Assembly: GCF_954871325.1 (NCBI RefSeq)
Contig: NC_088778.1
Location: forward strand, 1,488,001 to 1,552,000
Direction of reading: 5' to 3'
DNA length: 64,000 nucleotides
From: Gordionus sp. m RMFG-2023
Lineage: Eukaryota > Nematomorpha > Gordioida > Chordodea > Parachordodidae
The notes under the pieces are model-generated. The model was not told the origin of the DNA. It was given only the letters and a program-made list of their open reading frames with translations, and did no database searches. Both the position numbers and the translations under genes were made by a program. Below, piece by piece: positions 1 through 16,654 of the stretch (position 1 is its first letter; each line of letters starts with the position of its first letter).

Positions 1-4871
<4,871 letters not shown>

Positions 4872-4970
4872 ATATCGCGATTTTATTTATATATTTTTTT
4901 TTCCTTTCAAAAAACATATTTACCCCACGCCAAGTTATACCAGAATATTTTGGTTTAAAAGAGTTCTATA

Positions 4971-4976
4971 AATAAA
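4971..4976 (+). terminator. Probable SEL1L poly(A) signal AATAAA
   Basis: The first canonical AATAAA after the SEL1L stop lies about 100 bases downstream, which is a usual 3' UTR distance. In such AT-rich DNA the hexamer is common by chance, so this is a positional inference only. Confidence 0.4.
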
Positions 4977-5263
4977 CATGTTCTTATTATACCCGTGTTT
5001 ATTCCTTAAAATTTATATTTTGAATCTTTCCCAACAAGTCTCACACAAAAGACTCTTTGGATATATTTACAAAAGTGATTTGTTAATATTAAATAATATT
5101 TTTAATAGGGTTTATACTATAATTTATAATTGTCAAATGGTAGAGGGATTTGATTCAGGAAAATAAAGAGAAATCCAATCCCAAATTTGCGAATCTATTT
5201 TAGAACTTGTTGTTCCGTTTTTCGGATTTGAATTAAATAATGAATTTATATATATATATATAT

Positions 5264-5660
5264 TAGTGATCTGCAGAGTTGTTAAAGGATCTAGATATAA
5301 AAATGTGGTATCTGTATCTAGATAGATTTTTGATTAAATAATCTGTATCTAGATATTATTTTAGACGTTGTATCTGTATCTAGATCCATTTAAAAAGTAT
5401 CTTTTAACAACTCTGGTGATCTGCATCGGGCCTAATTTTTCAAGCCCGGCTCGACCCGAACCCGAAATTTTTTTTAAAAAATTGCCGGCCCGGTTCGGCT
5501 TGAATTTAATATAGAAATTAATTTTTTATAATTATTCAAAATAAACGATATATGTTATTTGGCGTCTACTTTCTATAAATAAAATCGCGTATTTTTATTT
5601 TACATAAAAAATTCAACATAAAATCGATAAATTTAATATTCATTTTAAAAAATTTCTAAG
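5264..5660. mobile_element. MITE family D, right-truncated copy interrupted by a family B MITE
   Basis: The sequence matches the family D start (TAGTGATCTG), then continues after position 5415 with GTGATCTGCATCGGGCC. The repeated GTGATCTG is the target duplication of the family B element inserted here. The right end stops near 5660 without the expected terminus. Confidence 0.75.
5274..5415. mobile_element. MITE family B (hAT type), copy 1, nested in family D
   Basis: A 142-bp element with ends CAGAGTTGTTAAA and TTTAACAACTCTG. It is flanked by exact 8-bp duplications GTGATCTG (5266-5273 and 5416-5423). The interior consists of repeated ATCTAGATA-like motifs and no ORF. CAGAG ends and an 8-bp duplication are hAT hallmarks. 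Confidence 0.9.
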
Positions 5661-7388
5661 GCCTGCCATACTGTAAATAAAAAATATAGAAGGTCTAATA
5701 AATCCATGAGATATACTTATTGAGATATATATAAAGAGTATTTTACATTTAATTGATAATTGTAACAAAGATAATTGGGATTAAATACTACAGAACAAGA
5801 GCAGACGATACAATTTGAATGCATGAGTTATTTTTAAAACATAATACTTTTATTTTAATAATTGCATTTAGTTTTTAAAATTATTATAGACTGATAATTT
5901 ATTTTTTTTTAAATATTTAATTCGTGGTTATTTAATAATATAAAAGATTTTTGAAATAGCTAATAATGTGTCTAACAAAATAAAATGTTAATTTACTCAT
6001 ATAAAATACATATTTTAATTTAATTAATAAAAATCAAATTCTGACTTCGTCTAATATGTATAGTTGCTTAAGAACAGCTGATCTTGATGATTTAGTTTTA
6101 TTAAATAAGATCCCTGAATTCTCATGCTCATATCGAATTTGTTTGATTGACGTAAAACGACATTTTAAGTTAAAATTCTGGGAATTTTTTATTATCATTC
6201 ACAAATCTATCATTATTTTTATAAAAATATAAATCTTAAAGAGCTTAGAGCTATTAACTACTTCCAATAATTGCAACAAATTGGAGTGCAGTAAATATTA
6301 TTTTTTTTAGAATGTATTTTACAAAATAAAATAATTTTTGTTTGATATGAAAAAAATAACCTTTTTAGACCTATTATATCCTATCGATTTGTTTTCTTTA
6401 ATTATATGAAGGTCCGAGCAAATATTTCTGATCGAAAGAGAATTTATCAAAAAAAATGTAGTAAAGCAAAGGACCATATGGAGCTTTAAGAATTTGTGGA
6501 AGCAAACTAATCTGACCAAAAAAAATAAATTTTTTTTTCTTAATGCGAGGAACATCTAGAAAAAAGAGATCTTTAGAAATTTTTTTAAATCAGAGGCGAT
6601 AAATCTTTTTCGATGCTTCTTGATATCTCCTGACAAACGACACATTATTCCCATTTGTTGAATTTGCGCACGCGCTATTTGATTTTAAGTGTTTAATTTT
6701 AGAAAGCCCCATAAACATATAGGTAAAAAATAGCATGGGCGACATTTTGTTCCCTTTCATTTTTATTTTAGCGCTAATAAAATACCTAGATTAAAATTTG
6801 TAATTGAATATCTGGGAGGTATGCAATAAAAACATTTAATATTATTACACTTTTTAAATAACATATACTTTCATACAAAATCTTTAAAAATTGAAGTTGT
6901 AAAGAATATATAAGTGTGTGCCATTCCTTCTGTGATCTGATTTAATGCAAGCTCGAGAGTTTTTCTTTAGATCTCTACTCTTATTTTATTTTTTTTAGGG
7001 GAATGTTTGCCATCTTTTATGATGCTTTAGAAGTATTTGGAAGATCATTATTATTTTTTTTTTCTAAGAAATATGAGATTCTGAGATATATATATATATA
7101 TAAAGCTGGCAGAAAATGTTGTTTACATTTACTAATAATTTTGTTACTTTTGTAAGTTTAATTTAAAAAATAAATAAATATGGATGCTAGTAATAATAAA
7201 ATAAATTAATTTTTTTTTGAACAATATTTGATTGACGACTGACAACGAATATGTTTATAAACAGGCCCACATTTTTTTAATTCTTATTTTTTTTTACAAA
7301 AATCTGTCACAACAAGAATAATCTTTTTCCTGGCAATTCTGGGCTTATTCCACATTTCTGTCATGTCATAATTTAGTATAATATAACT

Positions 7389-7437
7389 AATTGAGTGACA
7401 CCACTCTTATATTATATAAGAGTGGCGTCACTCAATT
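7389..7437. repeat. Near-perfect 49-bp hairpin
   Basis: The arm beginning AATTGAGTGACACCACTC pairs with the arm ending GAGTGGCGTCACTCAATT. There is a single mismatch and a short AT loop. It lies about 190 bp beyond the stop codon of the thioester-protein gene. Confidence 0.85.
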
Positions 7438-7600
7438 TGCTTCAACTATTTTAAATATGCGTGATTTAAAAACATACACTTTATTTAAATAAATCATTAC
7501 TGTTTAAAAAAACTACAAATCTATTCATTTAAAAAAAATAAGAATATTAAAAAAATATATATGAATGGAGGTTATAAAAATTTTTAAAATCAATTTTGTT

Positions 7601-7606
7601 TTTATT
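7601..7606 (-). terminator. Probable poly(A) signal of the thioester-protein gene
   Basis: AATAAA on the minus strand lies about 20 bases after the TAA stop at 7629-7627. This is close but usable; a longer 3' UTR is possible. Confidence 0.4.
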
Positions 7607-7626
7607 TACATACAATAATATATGAA

Positions 7627-10600
7627 TTAGTATTTAGTGGAATTTGCGGATATATCAAACGCTGGACAAGAATTAACGCATCCCGCTTTGCACAAATCGC
7701 ATACCGTCTTCAAGCGTTCCGTTACAGCGTCTAGGAATTTTGTCACAACAGTATCTACAATTGTATGTGATATTAATTTAGGGAACTTGGGAAAAAATAT
7801 ATTTGAATCCGATTTGCATAATGATGAAGATGGAAACTCCATTTTAGCCCATTCTTAAAAAAAGAATTAAAACTCAAGATTTTAGTTTAAAAGTAAATTA
7901 AGCGAACTTGGAAAATTTGCCCAGACGGCTGAAAGGGTCTAGCCTAAGATAATATTTTAGCAAAAATCTTGATTTCAGACGTTTTTATCTAAAATTAAAA
8001 AATTGAATAGATTGAAGCATCTTAACAACACTTATTGAATAAGATTCATTTGTAAAATCTGTTAGAATTATTGACCTTCCGCTAAATTGTAAACACAAAA
8101 TCCTATTTTTAAGCAAATTTTGTTTCCGAGATGCCAGAGATCCAGAACTTGACTCCTTACTAAAGAGCGCTCAATGATAGGTGATTTAAAAAATGACTAA
8201 GTTTTCAAATCGGACAATTCTTAAATTTCATTCGAATATCGTAATTTTAAAAAGATCTAAATAGCGGTAATCTTATTTAATAGTAATATGTGCCTTTGAG
8301 CGTATGACGGGCCGTGTTTTAGCGTCTGGATAAGATAGTTGACCCAGCGGACCGACCCATCGGGCCGATCCCGTGGACCATTCAGAATCGAGACGCTAGG
8401 GACATAGCTTTACATTCTAATATGATTTTTATATAAAATAATAATAATATAACCAACCTGGGTTATAATATTGGTAAATTTTACAAGGAACGGGCTTTTG
8501 ATTTCCGACCAAATCTATTCTCTTCAATTTGTATTCCAAACATATTTGACTTCCGGTAACCTATATATATATATAAAAGAAGAGCAATTCTTAATATTTC
8601 CTTTTGAAGATCAATTTTTCCTAGGGAAGAAACAGATTGTTTAGGGGGAAAAAAAATCATCAATTAAACTCTTTACCCCATTAAGGTAAAAGACCAATTT
8701 GTCTTTGTCTTCCTTGACCGAAGCTAAGCTGTCTATCAAACTCACCGATCCTACATCAGGCTTGAATCCGGTGGGAACTCCCATTTCCAGCATCGTAAAT
8801 CCACTGTCGGAAGGCTTATCCAGATTCCACTTTGTACAAGCTTTGACTCCCAATATTTCACTGCTCGCCAACGTGATGATGAGTAAAGAGAAATGTTGTT
8901 TACCTTGATCTACATTGGCTTATTATTATTGAGAGTTATATATATATATAAATTTTCGAAGTGTTTTGGAGCCTAAATAAATATTTTTTATTAAGAGTTG
9001 ATGTACATACAACAGGGACAAACTCTTATGAGCCCCCGCCCAATAATTCGCGGCCTCTAAGCTGTAAAATTTGGCTTCCCTACAGGTCGCTGGAGAATTC
9101 CGTTAAAATATCTGCTTAACCAATTTTTTTGACCAACATTTTTTGCCTTATACGATACTTTATAACCTTGATGTATCTTGTGAAAGTTGGAACTCCCACC
9201 CAAATATAAAATATTTTGTAACTGATTTTTTTTAAAAACTATTATCCTACTATAACTAAGCAAGATGTTTTTATTAAAAAAAATAATTAATTTTATATAG
9301 CTCAACCTTTAGACAAAGCTGTTATGAAGGTTAAATTGGATTTTATTGCCGATCCATTATCTATTCTTAGAATTATAGGAGAAAAAGTGGAAGAATTATC
9401 CACCATTGTAGAGTTCAGAGTAGGTTTACTGATAACTTCTCCCTTTGATTTGCCAATAGCTTCTCCCTTTGACTTGCCAATAGAAGTTTCTACCCTTGGC
9501 TTGTCTGTAACTTCTTCCTTTGACTTGCCAGTAAAAGTTTCTATTTTTGGCTTGTCTGTAACTTCTTCCTTTGACTTGCCAGTAATAGTTACTACCTTTG
9601 GCTTGACGCTAAGAACTTCTTCCTTTGACTTACTACTGGCCTTTCCTTTAAACGAGCCTATCGCCTTTTCGTCCAAGTGATAATTAGAGGTTACCTTATA
9701 GAAAAAAAAGAATAAGATTACGCTTTACATTATTTAAGTCATAATCCTTTGCTTAGAATCTTTTATCACTCTTCTTATAGTTTGCACTTACGACTCTGAT
9801 CATTTTTTTTATTCATTTCCCTACCTGCACTAATCCCACACCTTGTCCAGCTGCATCTATAAAGATTTCCTTGGGGATGATATCGCCTATAGGTAAGGAA
9901 ACGGTTTGATATAGTATCGCGTTAATTCTATTAATTGTGAAGGGAAAAATTTTGTCGCCAAATTTGATTTTGACTCTGTATATGGGATCGGGACAGAACG
10001 TCAATTCGGAAAATAGGGCCAATGCTTGTAGAGCTATTATCGTATCCTTTGATTTTTTTAAAAAAATTATTAAATTATCACGGGGCAAAATGGTAAATGC
10101 CGTTAATAGGGAAGAGAGGAAATAGTCCCAACATCAAATTTTAGTGCCCGTCAGTCACAAATGCTAAGTTCGGGGGGTGTTCGACCAATAAACTTAGGGT
10201 TTCGAAATCGTTATATAACCCCTCATTCACAGTTGGCGGATAATTATTGTTTATATTCGAATAATTGTTTATCCGTATTCTAACAAAATTATCGTCTTTG
10301 TTTCTTTCTCCTACTTGATTCGAAATCTATTTCTACACACGTTATCAAATAGTAAACCTGAGTCGAATAGAAGCCACCATATCCGCCTTGCTGAACGACA
10401 AGCCATCTGGCGATCTTGGTAGCGTCCGAAATTCTGTTGAGTAAGAGATGCGTGAGTAAGTTGTAAGCCGTGGTTTCCACGCTCAATCTTCCGTTATCCA
10501 GATACGTCCAATGGATATAAACTTTTTGAAAAAAAATTATTTTATTGGAATAAAAGGATCATTTAAGCCCGGGCCTTCTTGGACCAAATAAAGATAAAAA

Positions 10601-13600
10601 AAATATAATTAAAAAATTAAGTTATGGGTGGGAATTTATTTTCGTTTTATATATATATATATTTTTTAAAACTATCATCTTTAACGGCCATTTTGTAAAT
10701 GGTGTCCGCGCAAAAGGGTGCTTTAGAACTTTTAGCTAGAGTGAGTGCATAACACGTGATAGATAGCTTGTAAGGATCCTCGAATAAGGTGGGAAGATTG
10801 GATTCCAAGAATAATAGGGATTTGGAAATGACGGCTGTTATAATTGGTATTTCCTGGAGGAAAATTTATAAAAATTTAATATATAAAATGATAAGGTCAA
10901 ATTAGGATAGATTGTATCGACCCTGCCCATATAACCGTTGGAAATATTTCTGGGGCGAGCCGGACCACTCGCAAAAAATTACCATATTGGCCGGACCTAG
11001 AAACCATTTTAAAAATTATCCCGTGTCAATTTGCAAGCCCATTTAAGACGGGGATGCAAATGGCTAAATTTATATGAAAAAATGAAGAAAAGGAAAAAAA
11101 AAAAGAAAAAAAAACTGGAAAGAATAGAATAGAAATAAAAGATAAAGAATACAGAAACTAAATTATTTTTATTTACTTTGGAAAAGTCTTTGTTCTCGAT
11201 CAAAGCGATGACCACAAATGCGGTGAGAGAATAAACGTTCTTGATATCGACACCCTTGTAATAAGTAAAAAAAACAAATTATGAAAGAGGTCAAGAATTT
11301 ATCTTCAAACTTGAATAGAATCGAGTAGGAGAGCTCCATCTTCCAAGAATTCTCCTGAGGGTCCCTGCTTGGTGGTCAGCCAGTTAATGGCGCCAATAAT
11401 AACCTTCTGATCGATGTATATGAAAGGAGTCGCCTGCTTGAATAACTTGACCACGAAAGCCGTTAGCCTTTTTGATATAAATAATTTTAAAGGATAAGTT
11501 GTGTTATATTAAGAGAATAATAATAAAAATTTTTTTTACAAAGTTCAACGTAAAATTTTTGTGAAATAAACAAATGAATCAACATATTAAAAAAAAATAA
11601 AATGCATAACCAGACGATTTTAAGACACAAAACTATCAATTTATTTAAATTATATTGATGTTCATTTTTAATAAGTGAAGCAATTTAATCGATAGCCCTG
11701 TAGACAGCAACTCTGTTACTCACTCAAATGAATCACATGACTAAATATGGGAAAATTGTAAATCAAACTAATACATACATTTTCACGGATGTTTGTTTAT
11801 TTTATATTTTTTTTGTTAGAAAAAAAAAATCTTTAAACCATGTGCTAGGCGCGTTGTGCAGTGTTGGCGGTAGAGCTGGAATCGGAGGAAGCGTGGGAGG
11901 CAGCACGATTAGCGGAAATGTCGCGAAGGAACCATCTGGTCGTTGGAAACTTAACTCTACTACGTATCCTAGATTTATACGGAAATTTTGTACTTTAAAA
12001 AACACATGTTTTGTTTCACTTAGATAACCATTTAACGTGCATGGCCATTCAGTACATCTTTTACCCCATAAATAATAATTTTTGTGTAAAACTCAAATAA
12101 TCTTTAAAAATATGTAACCTACTAATCAAAAGACCTACAAAATTTTAATAGGCGCGAAACTCACCAATGAAATATCAAAATTTACGGCGCGGGATTAAAG
12201 CATTTCAAAAGTTCTGATTCCCCCCCCCCCCTTTTTAGAAAAGATTTTGGCTCCTCGAAAATTTCGTTGAGAGGGATAAAAAAAAATATTGAACCTTTCT
12301 GCATATTGATGATAGCTTTTAGCCTGAAAGAATCCTCTAGTTGTTGAGTGGCTAGCAGGTACTTGTACGTATATATCAGGGGTCCGAAGTATATCAAGTT
12401 TTGCTCCGCACAGCCCGTGGGAAGAAATTGTAGAAACTTATCATCGGTCAGTCCCGTTATAACCGGTCCCAGTATATCCCCTTTGTTTTTTTTGGTGATA
12501 TTTAATAAAATTGATCGGGGTTTTTTTTTTATAGTGTCCAGTAAATCGATAAATCTTCTACGGATCATTTTTGGAATTTAAGAAATAGTAATATAGATTT
12601 GTATAAGAATTGCCGCCAAAAATTAAAACCTGTAACTGCGACATCAATATTTAAAGATCCCGGTATGACTCCCGGAGGAAATAGAAGCGGATAGACCTGG
12701 GAAAAAACGAGGGTTTCTTTTCTGCCGCAAGGAATGAATTGCTTCAGATCTATGAACAGCGTGTCTGTAACAGTGACCGGCAAGCCTCCAGCCTTTTTTT
12801 TCAAATTAAAATAAAAAAAAAATAGACGAAGTTTAAGAATAAAAGAATTTTTTTTTAAAAAAAAAGGACGAAAAAATAAATAAATGGAAGAACTAACCCT
12901 GACTTCGAAGACTTTAATGGACGAATCGGAGTACGGAATGGATTGAGAATCAATGATAAGTTCTATCGATCCAAGCACTATTGGTTTAATCGGAAATAGA
13001 ATAACTCCCGATCCGCCAGGTCTAATCTAAAGATTCCAAGAAAATATAAGTAAATATACTAAGTATATGTAAGGGTCAATAATTAGATTTTCCAAAAATT
13101 TACACTTTCTTAGTTGTCCTTACTTATAAAAGTGAAAATAAAAAGATCAGAGGTTTACTGCTGGTATCAATCCTTTCCTAATCCCTGGTCTAGTGGATCC
13201 ATCTTTGAGTATGTGCAAAAATTGAGGAGATTCCCGAATTTCAACCAATACCTTTACAACGGGCACCAAATCAAAACAATAAAATAATGTAGATTTGTGG
13301 ATGTTTAATTACTAGTGTTATTTAAAGTATGGGTAATGAGTTAATTTTTGGGCGAAAAATATAATTGTAACAGTCACTTTTTAAAAAATAAAATGTAACG
13401 AATAACTTTGGCCAAGTTACAATATTAAAGAGTCTAATTATAACTTGGCACTTTTCAAAATATAATATTTAAAATAACATTAGTAATTAATTTGAAAATT
13501 GTTTTTAGATGACATATTTTAAAAAATAAATAATTAATACCGATTTTAATGGGACGTCCCCATAAAAGAAAACGACAACTTGAATGACAACGACTTCCCC

Positions 13601-16600
13601 TAGAATGACAAAGGTGGGTGCCTTGACGAACGTGAAGAAGGGCACAAATACTCTCAACTAAAAAAAATTAAGTAGAAGATTTAAAAAATAAAAAATTCAC
13701 GGGTATCGATATTTTAACTTCCGATAGTTGAGAACGGAGGTTCCGTTTCCGGTTCCTAGATTAGACCCGGTTCGGATTTTTCCGGTTTTCAAATCTTATC
13801 ATAAAAAAAAATATGTTACCATTCGTATAAAAACCTAGCGGAAGCAAATAATGGAATATTTTTTTTAGTATATCTCAATAGCAACTATTTCCGATTGAGC
13901 TGCAAAAATAAATCTTCTAAGAACAAAATAAAATACCCTCCCTCCCCTTCCACCCAAAAACTCTGACAAACGAAATCGCCCTTATTAAAAAAAAATACAA
14001 TTCGAACTGGGCTCGATCAAATGTCATCAGTCAAACATCACAGGTATTATTCGATCTCGAGATAACGAACCAAATAATTTCAAAAACGTTGATTTCGACT
14101 ATTCGTTTATGAATTAAGTCTAGTTATTATTAATTAAAGTTGGGAATTATTAATGATTAGGATGAGTTTAAGTCAATGACATTTGATTATTAATAAATTC
14201 GAAAGCGTTGTTGAATGCAAATCAGCTGTGGACAAGCCATTTTGGTAACCCATATAGTAATTATTTTCATGTTTAAATACTAGTATTGAATTGATAATTT
14301 GCGTTCCCCATTATCCCGATGATCAGGCGATTCTTTAATAAAGTTGGCGCAAGACATAGGGATAAATTGGCCTCTCGTTTAAAATGTTTAATAATGATAT
14401 GGGTATTCAAAATGGTGTCTACAGCTGTTTTCATAGATGTACACCTTTAAGGAAATCATCGTAAGTCTAGGTATTATTATATGTCATTGGTTTAAGTTGC
14501 GTAATGAATTCAATACAATCTTTAAAAAATAATAAATATTTAATCTGAACCAATGTAGGAGCCGGCAAAATTCCTAAACCGTATTCAGGGTGGAGCGAAA
14601 AGACGCTGGTGACCCAATAGGTCAGGTAATCCGGGCTTATCTCTTTGATGGCGACTTCACCCTCTGGACTTCTAAAATAATTACATTTTTGAAAGAGCAA
14701 AAGTGGAAGAAAAAAAATCTCCCCAAGAAACATAGATAAAAAACACAAAAAACAGCTGATAAAACCGCTTTTTGGAATTTCAAAATAAAATCAAAAAATT
14801 TATTTTCCTCCAAAAAAATCGGAACTCGAATTAACTCTAAAAAAAATGAATATAAAAAAAATTAACAAACGTTGGCAGGCACTTCCATATCCAGGTGTCC
14901 GGGAAAAACTTTCTGATATACCCTAGTTCTTCTGTCAACCCTCCTTGACTTACGTAGGGGCTAAATGTGCAATCCCCGACGCATTTACCTTCTGGAAGCA
15001 TGTTAGAACTTCTAGAAAAATCTATATCAGCATCGGTAAACACTTGAAGACCTAACAGAAAAAAAATATATATATACATTTTGTAGGAAGAAAAGGTATA
15101 TATATATAATTTATTTTTTATAAACACTTTTAGAAACCATCTTCGTTAAATTAAAATTATATATTTTAAGAAACCCGATTGGTCGATTATGGTCAAAGTA
15201 TCTCTCCCGCCAATCGTAACAGATACTTCGCCATTTTCCAAAACGTTGAAGCCACCCTCAGTTGTGTCGAATTGGGAAAGAGATAACAATACCTTATTTT
15301 TTTTATAGTTTATTTTTTTAAACACCTTTTTACAAACAAAAGTTTTAAAGAAACGCAAAATAAATAAACCGCCAATATATTGGCATGAAAAAGAAGTAGC
15401 ATAAAAATGTATAACGTCGTAAGGCGTGACATCGTAGGCTCTGCTGTATATGACGACCCTTTTGTCCAAAGAAAGAACGCAAACCAAGGAATCGGGATTG
15501 GTATGGATGACGAGATCCGCCTCCGTGTGAGGTGGCACCACCGGCTTTGTGAAGGTGGCATCGACCTACGTTATTACGATTTTTTTTAAAAAAATTCCGA
15601 AATATAGAAGGGAAAACGATTATGGAAGGAAAACATATGATTACATTTTTTTCTAAACGGGTTTCAATCTGCATAAACTACCAACTAAGATTGGCTAGTT
15701 TTTCTGGTCACGTGATTAGCATTTTTTGAAAAAAAAAATCTGGGCAAACAACCATATGGTAATTCTAGAAGAGACATTTAGACGTGTTCAGAATCTTAAA
15801 CTTGTTTGATTGGGCATTTTGAGACCACCAACCAAACAAGAAATTGATTTATGGGCAACTCATCGAACTCGGGGTAAAATGGACCGGGTCGGTCTCAGAA
15901 AATCAATTTCGATTAAGATCCCGTTATCAAAATATCCGCTAAATAGAGTTAATAGAGTTAAAAATTCCGACAGGCGTCCCATAATTACTTATATCCGGCC
16001 CGATAATAAATATCAATATTTAACTTGATTCCTGAAAATTCCCGTGACCTTGAAATTGAGGGCGTCAACGATTAGTTCCCTGTCCTTGATGTAAAAGGCT
16101 ACCAATCTAGCCAAAGGGGCCATATCTGTAGTAAGCGCCACATAGAAAGAAACTATATTCCTTTCTCCTATCACTACATTCCCCGTGAATGTTATGGTGC
16201 CTCTGGATAACACCTAATCCCAAATTTGAAAAATAACGCAATTATTTTATTATTAATATTAGATATATATATATATGGGCCCGAATATCAAGCATCCCGG
16301 TGCCAGCTAATTTATCAAAAGATGATGGCCTAAGGACCAGATGGCTTAACTCCTGTTCCTTGATCTTTAGGGAGATCCTTAAATTTGGGACTTCACTGGG
16401 TCTTTTCACTTCCTAAAAAATTTAAATTCTGAACCGGTTGATATAGCTGAGGAAGAAAAAAATTAAACATTCCAAATTTAATCGTTATCTCTTCCCTTTG
16501 GACATATGTTTATTAGGGAACTTCCGTTTTTATAGAATGAGGTTTTTTTAGATTTAAGAAAAATCTTCAAAAAAAAATTAGGAACGCTTCACGATTTTGC

Positions 16601-16622
16601 GTGTCATCCTTGCGCAGGGGCC

Positions 16623-16654
<32 letters not shown>

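Larger units (their letters stand above)
4977..7600. other. Intergenic spacer between convergent SEL1L and thioester-protein genes
   Basis: Apart from the MITEs at 5264-5660 and a hairpin at 7389-7437, this is AT-rich DNA with long A and T runs. The few short open frames (for example 62 codons at 4978 and 78 codons at 6319 minus) show no family resemblance and no plausible splice context. Confidence 0.6.

Noticed and set aside
8481-8663. 60-codon minus frame overlapping exon 30
   Set aside because: The receptor-binding-domain frame ([24 protein letters not shown]) in another phase is the one that joins exons 29 and 31.
9324-9680. 118-codon plus-strand open frame
   Set aside because: It is the antisense shadow of exon 28 of the thioester gene; the minus frame is in phase with both neighbouring exons.
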